The notes beneath the pieces were generated by a model. It searched no databases. It was not told where the DNA came from and worked only from the letters and a program-made list of their open reading frames with translations. Both the position numbers and the translations under genes were made by a program. DNA of 64,000 nucleotides from contig LSAX01000005.1 of NCBI GenBank assembly GCA_001557505.1, positions 1,178,001-1,242,000 of the forward strand. The letters are read 5' to 3'. Of the stretch, positions 34,590-45,535 are shown piece after piece (the stretch's first letter is position 1; each line of letters opens with the position of its first letter). The DNA comes from Reticulascus tulasneorum. Lineage: Eukaryota > Ascomycota > Sordariomycetes > Glomerellales > Reticulascaceae.

Positions 34590-37500
34590 ATGTTTCCGTT
34601 ACGCAAGGCTTCATCGTTCAAGAAGTCCAACATGCTGCGACCCAACTTCTTGTGGTGCGCTGTCGCTGCCTTCTTTGCTGTCTCGCCCGCGGTTGCCTCA
34701 ACATCCGGTGCCATAACACACCAAGTCCCGGAACATGCTCCTCCTGGTTTGCTTCACCCTGTTCCGGAATCTAATGCCACGAGACACGTAACCCGCGATG
34801 TGTCCCTCGCGGTAGGCACCCTCTTGGACAAGAGGCAGCGAGAAGAAGATCCAGCAACGGGTGCATTGCTGTGTAAAAAGGCGCCGTGTGTGGACGACAG
34901 GTTAGATCTTTTGCGCAGACTATCCTCTGCAAGATGAGAATGTCAATGTTAGCTAACGCGGGTCATACAAATAGTTGTTGTGGACCGGAAGGAAAATGTG
35001 GCTATGGACCCGACTTCTGCGATGCTGGCTGTACAAGTAACTGCGAAGCAGAAGCTATGTGCGGAAAGTTCTCAGCAGAAGGGGGCACCATCAAGTGCGG
35101 AATGAACTTATGCTGTAGTTGGGGTATGAACTGTTCTGCCTCCGCTTGACGAGTCATTTGCTTAACTATTCGCTGTAGGTGGTTGGTGCGGCACGTCAGA
35201 AGTGCACTGTCTCCAAGCGAACCAGTTCACACCATGCCAGGCGGGCTTCGGTAGTTGTGAAATCATTCGTCCCTCTGTCTGTGGCGAGGGTTCCGGCACA
35301 AGCAACGGTCGGAGCATAGGATACTACCTGGCCTCCAATGTGCGAAATCGCGTTTGCAACCGCATTGCGCCTAACCAGATCCGCACTACTGGCTACACCC
35401 ATCTTTACTTTTCGTTTGCGTCCATTGACCCACAGAGTTTTGTCATTAAACCAGCAGAGGAGGCCGACATACCATTGATGAAGGAGTTCGCCGCCCTCAA
35501 AACATCAACTATGCAGACTTGGATCGCCGTGGGCGGCTACGACTTCAGCGACCAAGGAGCCACGCATACAACCTGGAGCGACATGTGCTCAGATCCGGCG
35601 AGGCGTGCTGCCTTTATCCAGTCTACCAAAACGTTCATGGACACCTACGGCTTCCAAGGCGTCGACTTGGACTGGGAGTATCCCGGCGCCCCTGAGCGTG
35701 GAGGAAAGCGTGCTGACACGGCGAACTTCGTCTCCCTTCTGAGGGAGATGAGAGCCGCCTACGGAAGCCAGTACGGAATCAGTCTTGCCCTGGCCCCCGA
35801 CTACTGGTATCTTCGGTGGTTCGACGCGAAGGCCCTGGAGCCGTATGTTGACTTCCTCGGCTTCATGGCTTATGATCTTCACGGCCCGTGGTAAGCTACA
35901 CTAATAATTCGCCGTAAAAGTAAAAGCGGGACCTGAGCTTACAGGTATATGTTTCTAGGGATCAAGATGTCCTAGCGTTGGGAGCTTTGGTGCGCGGACA
36001 GGCCGATGTGAGGGAGATCTACAATAACACCATGCCACTATGGTACGCAGGCCTTAACCCGGCCAAGATCAACTTCGGCCTAGCTTGGTATGGTCGAGGA
36101 TATACGCTTGCCAGTATGTTCTCAGATATCGTGACCGGTTTCCATCTTCTGACACCTGGCAGACCCTAGCTGCAATCAGCTTGGATGTCCCTTCAAAGGG
36201 GGAAGTAACCCGGGCAAATGTACCGCCAGCAAAGGCGTACTTTCGCTCACCGAAATCAACGGCATCATCAAAGAAAAAGGCATCACGCCCCGACTCAACC
36301 AGCAATCCATGATGAAGGAGTTAGTGTGGGACGACCAGTGGATCGGCTACGACGATGAGGAGACGCACGCGATGAAGCGGCGATTTGCCAACAACCTTTG
36401 CTTCGGTGGCACCATGGCCTGGAGTGTCGACTTCAACTCCGGCGCCGGCGATGGCGATGCCCCTCCAGTATCGACCAACGGAGAATGCGGCCCGACTAAA
36501 GGCAACACAATCTGCGAGGGCAGTGGCTTTGGCAACTGCTGCTCGGCGTCTGGCTGGTGTGGAAGCACTGCAGCCCATTGTGGCTCTGGCTGCCAGAGTG
36601 GAAAGTGCAAGGACGACTTCGAGACTACAGATGGAACTTGCGGCGCTGGTCATCACGATTCTGTCTGTGGTCTGTGGTCACAGGGCAGTTGCTGCTCCCC
36701 AGCCGGGTACTGTGGTGACTCCGAGGCACATTGCGGTTCCGGCTGCCAGAGTGGGCCATGCAACGAGGACCCCGGAACGGGGTCCGGCACGATCTACATT
36801 AGTCCCGAGATCTACGGGTCTGCAGATCCAGAGGTTCAGTGCTTTCCGCCCTGCACTTTTGTGTTCCCCCCCTATGTTCTGACGACGGCCACGACGATCT
36901 CTCGGCCGCCCAGCACTTTGACCTACGTCGAGAACTGGGTCACAACTGTGACTATTAATGGTGCTGTCATCACGTCATCGGCGCAAAGCACCACTACTAC
37001 TGTCATCACCCTCCCGCCTGTTACAACATCTACCATGGATATTTGGAACGTAGAGTGGAAATCACAGAGTGGCGCCAGCGAGACCGACATAACACTTGTG
37101 CCAAGCATCTCTTTCCCTCCAGCAACTCTTACCCACAGCAGGCTGGGCCAACCGCCCGTTACGTGGACATATTCCCCCGGAGTCTGGCCCACGGACGCCG
37201 CCAAAGAAGAGGGCGACCCCGATAACGACGACGACGACAACTTTCCGCCTCCGCCACCCCCAGCAGGAGTTCCGAAAAGGGGCAGGGGCAAAAAGGGACC
37301 ACCAAAGCCGTCATGCAAACCTTTTCAGATCTGCGGAACGAAGTGCATAATCAATTGCGGCCATGGGAAGAACGGGTGCATAGGCGTATGTGGTTGCATA
37401 GGCCCGTTCTGTCCCTCGAAAGGGAGCTGTGTTGGACCGGGCTGCGGCGCCGGTGAAAACAATGAAGATGACGACGACGACGACGATGATGATGACGAGT

Positions 37501-38590
37501 GCACCGTGCGAACTGCAACTGATGTCTGGGTTACCTGCGCAGGCACATCTTGCAAAAGTAAGCTATGCTCCTATATCGTTGTGAAGATGAGACTAACGTT
37601 GTGCGCAGCTACCAGCACCCATGTCCATTCAGGTTGCTCAGCCACCAACTCGGCTACAACAACTACTGGTCAAAGTTGTCCATTGTAAGTCACTTAGATT
37701 CATGTAGCACCTTTTGGTGATCTTTTAGGTTGCGGCCGTACTGACAAGACGTACGCAGACCAACCTACGACAGTGATCTCGGCGAGGTGGCCGACGAGTT
37801 CCCCAACGGCGTAAAGCTCGAACTCTCATACAGGTTAGTAGAGGGAACTACGCGATTCTACTACTGGTATGAGGACTTTTTAAAATTGGGCTTCGCGACC
37901 TCAACTCCGGTGGATCTCGGCGGTACCAAATGGATCCCTCCAACAACAGTAACAGTACGACCTCCTACACCAACAACCACAACACCACCTCCACCTCCTC
38001 CTCCGCCGCCAACAACAACAGCAGCGCCTCCGCCTCCTGCTCCACCGGCGGCCCCGCCAATCCCCACCGGCAGCCCGCCCAACGGCGGGCCGTACTGCTT
38101 CTCCCAGCACAATGCCGATGGACGGTGGAAAGTATTCTCGGAGGCCGCGGCCAACATCGTAATCAACAAGCTCTGCGACTCGGCCAAGTCCCTGCCAACA
38201 ACGAACACGTTCGGTTTTGCGGTCCGCGACTCTAGCGGCACTTCTATGCTTGCATCGGTGACGTGGGCTAAGTCACAGGTAGGTTGTAGGCCCAAGAAAG
38301 ACGTCGAGATGGGCAAGTACTGCTTGGATACCTTCCGGTATATAATTTTCGCCTGTAACGATCCCAAGGCTACAACCTATGGAGGTGCATTTGTAGACAA
38401 CGACAAGTTTGGGTGTGTGCAGTGGTGGGCGGGTGCTGATTCCACGTCACCGGCTCAGAGACGCTTCTTGGGGGAGAACGAAAAAGAGGTGGGACAAGGA
38501 TTACAAACAGATGGGGATCTTGAGCTAGTAGTGCTGACAGAGGATGATGCGGGTTTGATCGAGGAGAGAATTGCCTTGTTGAAGCGATAG
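34590..38590 (+). CDS. Killer-type (subgroup C) GH18 chitinase with CBM18 domains
   Basis: Seven exons, 34590-34900, 34975-35123, 35179-35890, 35959-36113, 36163-37557, 37609-37684 and 37759-38590, all in frame, give 1209 residues. The start at 34632 (Met15) gives a cleaner signal peptide (LWCAVAAFFAVSPAVA) and may be the true one. Order: signal peptide; a CBM18 (CGPEGKCGYGPDFC); a GH18 barrel with the catalytic DLDWEYP at about 316-322 and AYDLHGPWD; two more CBM18 domains at about 548-645; Thr/Ser-rich linker; Pro-rich PPPPPP; an Asp run at about 877-888; a Pro/Thr linker near 1001-1033; and a C-terminal Cys-containing domain (GPYCFSQHN). It should hydrolyse chitin processively outside the cell. 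Killer-toxin-like chitinases of this group act against or towards other fungi in some species. I see no LysM domain, which many relatives carry. Confidence 0.9.
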
Positions 38591-39019
38591 CGGCCATGAG
38601 TTGCCGGCTCTTCCTATCTACCTCCAGTTCATATATAAGCGGTCCTATTTCCACCCAAAGTGTAATTCTGGCCATCACAGCTTCCATTCTTCTTTTTTGA
38701 CTTTAAAGAGATTGCGTCTCGCCCAGTACACTGTTGGTTAGGGCCATGCGGGAACGTTATTTGGATCTCTATCTAGCCTTAACCGTAAACGTGCACGCAT
38801 ATAGGTAGTTTACTGGTTTAATTATTAGTGTAGTTTAGATATGAACCTCAGCCTGGTTGAACTGAGCTGACGGCAGCCGTGCGAATGCCCGTCCATACCC
38901 TCTACTGTTAGCTCCACTTGCATCGCACTTAACACTATACTCGCCGTACCTAATATCGAAATGAATGGCGTAAACATATAATAAAAGAAACCTATCTGCT
39001 GAGCATTCCTATGAAAGTA
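38591..39019. other. Chitinase 3' flank up to the transposon insertion site
   Basis: No gene supported. It ends at the TA dinucleotide (39018-39019) that forms the left target-site copy of the inserted element. Confidence 0.4.
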
Positions 39020-39067
39020 AGTCAAAACACCCCCATTCCGCCACCCCCCCCCCCATTCCGCCACCCC
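39020..39067 (+). repeat. Left terminal inverted repeat of the Fot1-like element
   Basis: Begins agtcaaaacaccc right after the TA target site. It contains two copies of the CCATTCCGCCACCCC core split by a run of C. It is inverted at 40854-40904 with near-perfect agreement apart from the length of the C run. Confidence 0.92.
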
Positions 39068-39182
39068 ACAATAACCTCATTTTCACACCGCTAGTTACAA
39101 CCACTAGATTTCAATTTGATATTGCTTAGCCAGTTTAATTCTAACTAACTAGATATTTAGACACACTCTTCACGATTACATA

Positions 39183-40823
39183 ATGAAGCATTATAACGAG
39201 TTTGAAGTCCAGGGCGCCTTAGATGCTATCGCAAACTCGGCTAGCGTGAACCAGGCCTCCATCGACTGGGGGATACCACGATCAACTTTACGAGATCGTC
39301 TCGCCGGCGCAAAAACGTATAAGGCGGCAGTAGAAACCTAGCAACGCTTCGATGATTATTAAGAGCAGCTCTTATCAAATTAGGTACTTATTTAGGCAGC
39401 GTTGGGGCTGCCACCGTCCTATTCAATGCTGAAGGTTTTTACCTAGCGGATTCTCGATATCAACGGAGACCTCCGGCCACTTGGAAAACGATGGGTTACT
39501 ACTTTCTTGAAGAGGAATCCCTCTGTTAAGATATAAAAAGCAAAGTCTATTGATTTAATCCGTACGAATAGAGCTAAGACTGAGGTTATTAAGCTGTGGT
39601 TTCAGTATTTTAACATTCCCGAGCTTAAGGCCATCAAGCCGGCTAACCGTTGGAATATGGACGAGACCGGGATAATGGAAGGCGTCGGGGAGAATGGCCT
39701 GGTCCTAAGGAGTACTAAGAAGCGAGCTATTTATAAGAAATAGCCTAGATCACGAGCGTGGACGACGATTGTTGAATACATCTCGGCGGCCGGTAACTAT
39801 CTTGCTCCTTTGGTCATTTTCAGAGGTATAAGCGTGTAGCAGCAATGGTATCCGCTAGATCTAACACTATATAAAGGCTGGTTATTCACTATAACGGCGA
39901 AAGGCTAGATAGATGATGATATTACGTTCTATTGGCTCCGAGATGTCTTTATACCCTAATCTGAGCCGGATCAGCCGGGAGATCTTCGTTTGCTCGTGAT
40001 GGATGGCCACGGAAGTTATGCTACTGTTGATTTTATGTGGCTAGCCTTCCAGCATAAGATTTATATATTTTATTTACCTCCTTATAGCTCTTATATTCTC
40101 CAACCGTTAGATTTAGCGGCGTTCTCGCCGTTCAAACGAGCATACCGGAAACATCTTAGTCATCTGGCCTAATATAGCGAGTTAACAGTCGTTGGAAAGA
40201 GGAATTTCATGCTTTGCTATATGAAGGCGAGGACGGAGGCTTTAAACAGTAAGAATATCAAGTCGGGGTGGAGAGTAACAGGTCTTTGGCCGGTGTGTAT
40301 GGCCAAGCCGCTTATAAGCCCGTTACTACTCAAGAACGCCGCGAAACTCATCGTAACGCCCAAAACAAAAGCTCCACAGGCTTCTACTGCTCCTCGCAAA
40401 CGTCGGGGTGGAATTCCAGCTCAATTGGACTTATGGGTAACCCCCCAGAAGACTTAAGATGTTACTAACCAGTTGGCCCGATTTACAGAGCTATATGATG
40501 GTGGCCGTACACAACGCATTCTCTTTCAAAAGCTGCAGAAAAGCTACAATACAATGGATGTACAGCTTGCTAATACGACTATTCAATTAGAAGCTGTCCG
40601 GAACCAATTGGCGGCCGTGAAGCAAAGAAAACGAAGGAAGGTGGTTATTAGTCCTAACTCAAAATTCGCCGATATTGAAGCTATCTACAAGGCGTAAAGA
40701 GCAGCCGACGGTCTTGAAAGTAGTTCTGATGAATCAGATGACTTATCTTTACCTAGTATTATAGCTGAATGTATCGTGGTTGTTAGCAGTGATGAGGAAG
40801 AATTAGATGAAGATGATGATTAA
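39183..40823 (+). pseudogene. Fot1/pogo transposase, inactivated by stop codons
   Basis: Starting from ATG 39183, the conceptual protein has a Psq/CENPB-like DNA-binding start (ASIDWGIPRSTLRDRL), then WNMDETGIMEG (first catalytic Asp), VMDGHGSYAT (second Asp) and a YILQPLDLAAFSPFKRAYRK region (third acidic position), and an acidic tail. At least eight in-frame TAG or TAA codons interrupt it, several at places where the family has Gln, matching CpA-to-TpA changes from repeat-induced point mutation. No long uninterrupted frame remains, so this copy cannot make transposase. Confidence 0.88.
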
Positions 40824-40853
40824 ATTTACAGGGGTCGGAAATGAAGCTATCGC

Positions 40854-40904
40854 GGGGTGGCGGAATGGGGGGGGGGGGGGTGGCGGAATGGGGGTGTTTT
40901 GACT
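40854..40904 (-). repeat. Right terminal inverted repeat of the Fot1-like element
   Basis: Reverse complement of the left arm, ending gtgttttgact before the TA target site at 40905-40906. The inner G run is two bases longer than on the left side. Confidence 0.92.
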
Positions 40905-41409
40905 TACGTTAGTCGGCCCGTAAAAAATGCAAGATAATTTAGACGTGATGGTCTTATCGCGCGATACCGATAGCGCGGGCTCATATGCTTAATGTTGATA
41001 CTCTTAAATGGCGTCATGAAGTCTAAGAAGCTTTTAAATGTGAGGTCCGACTGGCCATTTTCAAGCTTAGTGAGTATTAGATGTAGCTCCACGGCAAGCT
41101 GGAAGTCCGCTGGGTACTGGATCATGAAGGCGTAGGAACGCAAAAAGCCGAGGCAGGCCCGCCATACGTCCTTACAAGCCAAGCAAATGTATTTCCACCA
41201 GGCTTTTGAAAACATGTAGGCGGGGATAGATTTCACAAGAAAGTGGTTGTAACCAGTGAGGCAGCCGGAGAGAAGTTAGGCTGACCCCAAGTCTTTGGTT
41301 ATGCGAGGCTGGAATATGTTGATTGCATTGCAAGCTCGCATACTTGATATTCTAAAGAAATTGCTTGGAGACGTTTAACTTGATAGTTCGTATTGAAAAT
41401 GCACGCTAT
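40905..41409 (-). pseudogene. Degenerate coding remnant next to the transposon
   Basis: On the minus strand, a frame from about 41236 down to the transposon edge gives protein-like sequence (MFSKAWWKYICLACKDVWRA, then FQLAVELHLILTKLENGQ). The upstream sequence that would continue it contains a stop and includes the dispersed repeat (41249-41353). The frame runs straight into the transposon end, so the element may have inserted into this remnant. I do not recognise the family. Confidence 0.3.
41249..41353. repeat. Dispersed repeat, copy 2 (partner at 25972-26077)
   Basis: Nearly identical to 25972-26077 over about 105 bases with mostly transition differences. It lies only 56 bases past the stop of paralogue B, whereas copy 1 lies about 440 bases before the start of paralogue A, so it is not a simple co-duplicated flank. 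Confidence 0.8.
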
Positions 41410-43638
41410 TCAAGGTGACGGTGTCTCCCACATTAGTGGCTGCTGGTCTGGGTCTGCTTTCCACGCCTGTAATCTTGCCGCAGACACCTGTTCGTAAACC
41501 TCTTCGGAGTCATCTACCCAGCAGCCTGGAACTCGGAGTGGAGGGTCTTCGATTAGGTTCCAGAACTCACCCGCGTAGTCTTCGTACTCGTGAATCCATT
41601 CTAGTGTCCAGTCATCTGGTGTTGCGCCGTACTTGATGCTCCAAAGCCGTATGCGGAAGGAAAGCCACTCCGATCTGCGGAACCAATTGTAGACCTGCCG
41701 ATAGTCTTGTGGTCGAAGCTGCAAAAGATGTCGCTTCTCCTCCCGGCCATAATCAGAGAGATTGATGTTGTGAACACTCAACTCTGTGAGCCACTCTCTC
41801 AATAGTGATGCTGAGAATATATGCAACTCCTTCATAAATCTTGTTATGGAATACCATCTCCCTGGTATTTCAAATGCAATATGTCGACCCACTGAATACA
41901 GAAGAGCCATCAGCGGTGTTTTATGGCCAACGACTCTCTCCTCGTTCATCAGAATTGTCTGTTCTGAGTAGCTCTCTACCATGTGTAGACTCTCAAGGCT
42001 ATTTGCGATGACTTGGCCTAACAAGGGACGCCAGGTCTCTGCAGTTACCTTACATATTCGATTATTTGAGTCCCATTTGGCCGCAGTTCCCATACCAGTG
42101 GCAATAAAATGAATGATTGAGTATCCTGCCATCTTCGCCAATTCTATATTGCTGCTCGATAAGTCCAAGACCTCTGGTAGAAGGTGATGAAAAGCTTCCG
42201 GGGTTGACAGGTATGAGTTGTATACGCAAGATTTAGCATACTGCAACCGGGCCAATAATGATAATGAGTAGTACTGGGAGAAGAACCGGCGCTGAAACGC
42301 AATGATACGTTTGGCCGAGGTTTCCCATGTCACTACTACCTTGAAAGCCTTTGCCACAATCTCGGCATCATCGGCATCAGGCAGCAGTAGCTCTACAAAA
42401 GACAAGTAGCTTTCAACCTCTGACGAGTCGCCATCAACGAACAATAGGCCAATGAAAAGTGGAGTCCTGTCCGAATTGTTAGTTACACCGCCGAAATGAG
42501 GTTAGTCTTCCCAGAACGCACGCTTCCCAATCCGTGTTGTCGAGAAATACATGAAGACCAAGCTCAAGCAAAGTCTTACACATTTCTATATGCTTGTAAA
42601 CTGCGGCGCGCTATCTGGCCATTTAGTTAATTCCTTTAGTGGGACTGGATCGCACCTCGCGTATCTTACGTGTATAAGACTATCGCCATACTGATCGACA
42701 GCGAAAATAGATAGGCCCTGCTTGGTTACATGCTGGGTCAAGTGAGGTATATCGCCATCCTTTATGGCTAACTCAATCGACTTAGGCCATTCTTTGATCA
42801 CATCGTAACTACGAAGATTAATTTGCCAGCCCGCAACGCTTCGTTGCGCCAATACTGTATACACTGATCGTGTGAGCCAGTCCGGCGCACGAAAAGAAAA
42901 CTGGTAAGTTTCGTCCGATCTGAAGCCATAGCTGAATTTGCCGAATAGCGTAGAGTCGTTCAAGGAATGGTGGTGCTGAAGTTGAAGCGCTCCCTTGTGT
43001 GATGGTAGTCCCGTTCGTGTTTTTTCATCACTTCCATCAGCGTCCATGATAGCTGCTTGGCTACCAAGTTGCGAGCCAGTCAAGCGTAATGGCGGCTCTG
43101 GGAGCCTCTCGTGGAGTATCCGATATGATCTCTGTGTTAAAGACCTAAGGCTACGATTAGAGGCAGGAGCAATGGATAAGCGAGCTGGAACTCACATGTT
43201 ATACACCTGGAATGACATATTCAACAAGAACAGCGCCCGTTTCAGTTTCGATTTTAGATTATTCACGACATCCTTCTTTAGTACGATCCTTGTTGAGGTG
43301 AACTTCATATTGAAAGGCTTCGCAGACATGAGCTGCTGGTTCAGTTCGTCGATAACCTCTTTCAGGTTGTCCGCCGCAAGCCGAGAACGGCTCATACTAG
43401 CCCTGAGAGTCGACTCATTCAAGGCATTGCCTGACATTGGGCTGTCCATCACCTGCATTTCGATGTCCTGGAGTATCTGGCTTAGCATTTCTAGCTCTTC
43501 AAGCAAGGTTTGAATCTCCGCAGGAACATTCTTGATTTCATCCCACAGGTTCTTGAGCTTGACGAGCGATTTGGCAATCTGCCCAGTGATTTGCGTGACT
43601 GCAATGGCGCTCGCAGCGATGCCCAGGGCCTCGGCCAT
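41410..43638 (-). CDS. Helo/PigL_N-like N-domain + ankyrin-like + novel C-terminal domain (paralogue B)
   Basis: Four exons on the minus strand, 43638-43196, 43150-42670, 42610-42522 and 42466-41410, with introns of 45, 59 and 55 nt in phases 2, 0 and 2, give 689 residues. The start MAEALGIAASAIAVTQITGQ and WDEIKNVPAEIQTLLEELE are typical of Helo-like/PigL_N N-domains. The short third exon (IEMCKTLLELGLHVFLDNT) aligns with the same exon of paralogue A. The C-terminal 350 residues carry the shared pattern DDW...W.HEYEDYAGEFW...PGCWV plus an extra 30-residue tail. There is no NTPase motif. Same strand, same intron phases and similar length as the gene at 23286-25528 show descent by duplication, although protein identity is moderate. 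Function unknown. Confidence 0.82.
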
Positions 43639-44248
43639 GGTGATACGAAGAAGGCTCCAGCCTTGCTGATCTGGTGATACAATCTGGTATATCAGCGAGA
43701 CTATCGTTGCGCACGTTTCGAGATGTAATAGGGCGGGAACATGTGCTATAATAGGTGTACAAAGTTTGATCCACCTCGGTGCTGGTTATTGTGTTGTCGG
43801 GGAGGCATCCAAGAGAAAATATCGGCCGAGTTTCACGGGCTGAGGGCTATTTGCTCGTCGTTACACGAGCTAGAGTGGCAGTGCATCCAAACTTGCATAC
43901 GAAGAACCAACGGGTGATGTTCCGCCGTTGTTTGGGCATAATTGAGCTGTTGAACTCAGCCTTACCCCGCGTCAAACGCATATGATGGGAATCTAGTGGA
44001 CCGACGCTCACTCCTGCATAACGAAGGCTCCTAAGCTCTTCATGTCTTGTATTCATGAGACTAGATTTCTAGTCCGTTCCGTAGTAAGAGTTGATGATAG
44101 GAAAGTACTCCCATTAGTTTCCAAAATGGCTCATCGAAGACTGGTGAGGGTCGACGGCATCCAAAACACTAAACGCCAGTGAACATGAACTCATGAAAGC
44201 AGCCTTCTTCCGTGCGGCCGATGCAGTTGCCAATACCTGAATAGCGAT
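43639..44248. other. Intergenic region
   Basis: Promoter region of paralogue B and 3' flank of the next minus-strand gene. No gene supported. Confidence 0.4.
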
Positions 44249-45535
44249 TCACTCTCGCAAAACGCTCAACCTCGAACTGCTGCGTTTCCTCAGCTTAGCC
44301 CGTTCCCGAGGCGGCTCCTGTTCGACATCCTCTACCTCGCCACCAACTCGGCTTGATGGACGTCCTGTCGCTTTATTTATGAAGTTTCCCAGCCTAGTAC
44401 TACTAGCTGACGCGCGCTCAGTCCATCCAGCGCTCCTGCCGTCATTATCCACTGCCCCTGGTTGTGGCGGCGCCGTTGTATAGTGCTGGCCTGACGCGTC
44501 TTGCTGCGCCGTGTCATCGGGATGGTAGAACCGGCGGTTCTCGATCTCGTAGCGGCCCGTATCGATGGCTGCTTGGTTCTTCTCCATCGCCTGCGGGTTC
44601 GCCCCGAAGCGTCGGTCGACGGTCGAGTTGAGTGTCCCGCGGAGAGTTTCGCCGGCGCCCTGGTTTTCCGGTCAGAATGAATGGCCAAGTGTTTATCATG
44701 AGGGAGTACTCACGTGAAGGCCAGCCGCTGCAGTTTTCAAGTTCTGGAGTGTAGAGTGGCTCCGCGGCTCATCAAGATCCTGGGGCGGCCTGGTTCTGCC
44801 CGGGTACGCGTAGTTCTGCGTGCCTGATTGAAACGGACCTTGTGAGGGCTGGGAATTGATCCGAGGGTCGTAGCCGTCATCGATGGGTGCTGATTGGGGT
44901 TGAAGAGCGAGTGGTTGAGGAACAAGCGACGGGTTGTCAAAGGATCGTCTATTGCTACGCTCAGGTATTGCTGGCGAGTCCTGAACCGGGCTCGTCGGCG
45001 AGATAGGATCGCGTTGTGGGATGATTCGGTGGCCAGGTGTTTCCGAGCTTCGCCGTTGGCGCTGGGTTCCCAAAGGTGGTGTTACTTGCTCTGTGGTGGG
45101 CTTTGCAGCATCATGACCCGACGATAGCTCAGCAGCTGGGCGAGGCTCCTCCACTGTCGACGTCACCCCATTGGGGCCAGTGATAGTTGTGGTTGTAGTG
45201 GTTGTGGTAGTCGTGGTTGTGACGGTCTGGCCGGTGCTCGGATCTGTACGAGTTTCCCGCCTGATTGTCGGACTAACATGTGACAACGGACCCTCGTTGC
45301 CTGCTGTCTCGCGATTGCCTGCGATATGGGCACTGGCGGGTAAGGCATTGGTGCTTCTCGAGGCATTGGAATCGCCCTCGGTCGTCAGTGAGTTGTTGGG
45401 CTCGCTGCTACCATATGCGGAGTCTCCAGACCATTTGTTATCGACTGGAGGTGCTTCCCCGCTTCTGTGTTTGTCTTTTGAGGAGAAGACGCTCCATTTG
45501 GAGCGCTTCTCTTTGGATTGATCTGAAGTTACCAT
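44249..45535 (-). CDS. Conserved fungal protein, largely disordered, unknown function
   Basis: Two exons, 45535-44714 and 44659-44249, with a 54-nt phase-0 intron, give 410 residues from ATG 45535. Most of the protein is low in complexity: Ser/Pro/Gln-rich with a run of about 13 Thr. The ordered part is short and spans the intron: STLQNLKTAAAGLH, then GAGETLRGTLNSTVDRRFG and RYEIENRRFYHP, a pattern I associate with an uncharacterised ascomycete family. It ends with a basic tail (RAKLRKRSSSRLSV). No signal peptide or membrane helix. An upstream in-frame extension lacks an ATG. Confidence 0.75.

Larger units (their letters stand above)
39020..40904 (+). mobile_element. Fot1/pogo-type (Tc1/mariner superfamily) DNA transposon, inactive
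   Basis: A 1,885-bp element flanked by TA on both sides (39018-39019 and 40905-40906). Terminal inverted repeats of about 48-51 bp begin AGTCAAAACACCC. Each arm contains the 17-base motif CCCCATTCCGCCACCCC and a second partial copy, separated by a C run of variable length. The single internal gene reads as a DDE transposase of the Fot1/pogo group but is broken by many stop codons. The gap between arms and gene is short. The target duplication is intact, so it can be dated only by the amount of point mutation. Confidence 0.92.

Noticed and set aside
36385..36882. Alternative frame of 165 codons inside the chitinase gene
   Set aside because: Ala/Arg/Thr-rich shadow of the CBM18-coding exon.
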